Positions 62,902 through 64,000 of a DNA stretch of 64,000 bases are shown one piece after another (position 1 is the stretch's first letter; every line of letters starts with the position of its first letter). This stretch comes from Baylisascaris procyonis (lineage: Eukaryota > Nematoda > Chromadorea > Rhabditida > Ascarididae), in the NCBI GenBank assembly GCA_037389465.1, contig JAZARR010000199.1, forward strand, positions 248,001-312,000, given 5' to 3'. Both the position numbers and the translations under genes were made by a program. The notes below the pieces were generated by a model. The model did no database searches. It had not been told where the DNA came from and saw nothing but the letters and a program-made list of their open reading frames with translations.

Positions 62902-64000
62902 GTAGGTGTGACAATTAAGTTATTTGCGGCAGAGTGATTCTCGTAAATGATTAGACCTTCTCTCGAAACCACTCTGGTGCAGGTTTTGCTATTTTTGCCA
63001 TTCTTTCCTCTTTTCCATGAAACTGTCTAAGGGATACATTGTACAAAAGACTTCAAAAATCATAAAAGATGACTATAAATTGCATGTACTGCTGGAATAC
63101 CTGCGAAAGGAGAGGATTTGCAAAGTTGAAAGCAAAAAGAGTCTGTGGGTCTTATATCATGCATCGGTGATCGTATTTTGAAATTCTGGCGGCATTAGTT
63201 TAATGTTTATTTTTCCCTTTTTCATTGATTTTATTCATACGTGGATTTAATCTTAAACCCATTTTCAAACTTCATTTCTGACTTTTTCTTCCAATTTTTT
63301 TCGAAACCATTTGCGAATGTTCCAACTGCTTTTTCATTTTATATATAGTGATCCTTTCACCTCTAAGACGTCTTTGTTTTTGATATAATGATCCATTAGT
63401 ATTACTTGTTTCTTGCAATACTTAATCTTTATCAATAATTGTGCCAATTTCCATGCGAAGTAACTCGGGGCAAGGCGATTGTTGATTTATGGCAATGGAT
63501 TCAACCACATAGACAGGAAGTGAGTAGAGTTAACATAAGCGATGCTGCACCATGAATGTAGCTTTGCTTCGGGGCTTATAGTTTAAGTTGCTTATAAGTT
63601 TAATATCTATAATTTTATCCGCAGTCAGTCTATATTGCCCTAAATCATTTCCTGACAACCGAATTCCCTACCACTTCACTTCAGTAATTTCATTCTCTTT
63701 TGTCGTTTGTTTGCCCTCTTGACGGGTCGTCAAATCATCCTTCCAGACGTACCAGAAACGGGATTGCCGAGGCAGTAAGCAAAAAATTGTTAGTTTTTAA
63801 CGCCTAATTAAGACACTAAAATACGCAAACGTAACATTTTCTTTTGTTCTTGAACCAACTTCACTAGCAGTTGAGGGAAAGTGCGACAGAACTTATATGG
63901 GATCTAATACTTATCCACTGATCTGCAGTCGACGGCAGTTTGATGCAGAAAGTAACATGGCGTATGCTAGCACTCTTCGAGTTGCTCGTTCCCTTTGTAA
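62902..64000 (+). other. TTC4 intron (no further exon recognised)
   Basis: This is AT-rich sequence after the exon 2 donor. A possible acceptor (ctgcag at 63924-63929) near the window end leads into a frame (RRQFDAESNMAYASTLRVAR) that does not look like a TPR. Nothing else was recognised. Confidence 0.4.

Overview
The window is nematode nuclear DNA. It has short GT-AG introns, a type IV collagen gene close to Caenorhabditis elegans let-2, trans-splice-like acceptors, AT-rich spacers and foldback mobile elements. I infer a rhabditid-type nematode, possibly a parasitic strongylid, but cannot name the species.

Region 1 (about 59-27,959, minus strand) is a nearly complete let-2 / alpha-2(IV) collagen gene. 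I could place 27 exons, two of them a mutually exclusive-type pair. They give a continuous frame of about 1,730 codons: a signal peptide split over two small exons, a cysteine-rich 7S start, a long interrupted Gly-X-Y helix and most of the C-terminal NC1 domain. The last ~25 codons lie beyond base 1. Intron 2 is 8.8 kb. A cluster of GGGCGTG boxes lies just upstream of the start codon.

Region 2 (28.2-39.5 kb) is a gene-poor AT-rich spacer with dinucleotide repeats and a G-rich degenerate repeat.

Region 3 (39,547-45,004, plus strand) is a six-exon RBMX2-like (yeast Ist3/Snu17-like) spliceosomal RNA-binding protein of 318 residues. Two uncharacterised antisense ORFs lie in its last intron.

Region 4 (45-60 kb) is a rearranged area. 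A ~2-kb block at 47,525-49,529 is repeated in direct orientation at 57,891-59,771. The block carries a three-exon gene model of unknown function and part of a foldback element. Just before the second copy lies a broken, intron-containing fragment of SF3B3 (splicing factor 3B subunit 3).

Region 5 (61,573 to the end, plus strand) is the 5' part of a TTC4/Cns1-like Hsp90 co-chaperone gene, which runs out of the window.

The collagen gene is a basement-membrane gene. RBMX2 and SF3B3 are spliceosome-related and TTC4 is a chaperone factor, so the window shows no single operon or pathway. No tRNA, rRNA or CRISPR array was seen.
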